A stretch of 64,000 nucleotides of DNA, taken from positions 1 through 64,000 of the forward strand of contig CACXPH010000008.1 of NCBI GenBank assembly GCA_902769535.1, in the 5' to 3' direction. Source of the DNA: an uncultured Bacteroidales bacterium (GTDB lineage Bacteria; Bacteroidota; Bacteroidia; Bacteroidales; Paludibacteraceae). Below the pieces are notes generated by a model that worked only from the letters and a program-made list of their open reading frames with translations, searched no databases and was not told where the DNA came from. The translations under genes and the position numbers were made by a program. Below are positions 63,791-64,000 of this stretch, one piece after another; the stretch's first letter is position 1, and each line of letters starts with the position of its first letter.

Positions 63791-64000
63791 TTGCAGCCTG
63801 TTCCTGTGGGGCGGTTCTATTTCGCCCTGTCTGTGGGTGGTATGTATTGCACAATATATTGCATATACATGTGTTTGTTTGCCGTTATAGGCTGTTTGTA
63901 TAGTTTTATTATACCCATCTTTGCAGCCTTTTTTATACTCTTAATTGTAAGCGGTTGCCCTGTTATTATGTCATTTATGCCGCTCGCTTTTGTGGGTATT

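Noticed and set aside
62617..63854. Long minus-strand reading frames (390, 357 and 247 codons) in the mosaic array
   Set aside because: Repeat words occur in all three phases and yield unrelated peptides in the same frame. There is no promoter, signal peptide or domain.

Overview
The window looks like a contiguous piece of a Bacteroidales chromosome (phylum Bacteroidota). The evidence is the gene content (a TonB-dependent receptor with a carboxypeptidase-regulatory-like N-terminus, type IX-like C-terminal tails, a long SecA of about 1124 residues, a CotH protein, a DUF3078-type protein and an rSAM/lipoprotein-type radical SAM enzyme) and the promoters. At least 17 genes or operons are preceded by TTG, exactly 20 bases, then TAnnTTTG, which is the Bacteroidota housekeeping pattern. 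No rRNA, CRISPR array, integrase or transposase was found. Three tRNAs are present: Val-TAC, Pro-TGG and Ser-GCT.

Layout. 1-9.6 kb: end of an unknown gene, a UspA-like protein, then a tight minus-strand operon cstA, engB, a TonB-dependent receptor, mutS and mltG. 9.7-18 kb: tRNA-Val, a PAP2 phosphatase, and an operon in which an OmpA-family protein sits between two paralogous giant surface proteins with IgGFc-binding-like N-termini. 18-25 kb: minus-strand operon lipoprotein, ppiD-like chaperone, AmpG-like transporter, pssA and a secreted endonuclease I. 25-30.4 kb: secA and two outer-membrane proteins. 30.4-34 kb: nadK, lgt, fmt and an HD hydrolase. 34.1-38.2 kb: an accessory-looking patch with a small winged-helix protein, direct repeats, an unknown ORF, an orphan radical SAM enzyme, tRNA-Pro, a HAD phosphatase, two candidate structured RNAs and an acyltransferase. 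38.2-43.6 kb: an export operon (lipoprotein, TolC, HlyD, two ABC-2 permeases, no ATPase) behind a sigma-54-like promoter. 43.6-50.3 kb: serB, a C_GCAxxG_C_C protein, cysK-cysE, lpdA, CotH and CYTH. 50.4-62.1 kb: tRNA-Ser, an HD hydrolase, mnmE-yicC-gmk-nadD, a WG-repeat lipoprotein, and dnaE-folC-prmA.

Two things stand out. First, several families of short tandem or hairpin repeats occur between genes and also, in frame, inside conserved genes (mutS, dnaE, mnmE, folC, prmA, lpdA, fmt, nadD, cstA, the TonB receptor and others). They even form two signal peptides and one start codon. Second, the right end (about 62.77-63.78 kb) is a dense, GC-rich mosaic of shuffled repeated words. It is open in three minus-strand frames, but the repeats fall in all three phases, so it does not look like a protein gene. 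Beside it is a consensus promoter that reads through about 200 bases with no ORF into a good terminator, a candidate non-coding RNA gene. A pair of homologous elements with complementary ends (about 1.1 kb and 37.3 kb) is a second candidate RNA or mobile-element family.

All calls were made by reading the sequence. No database search or folding program was run.
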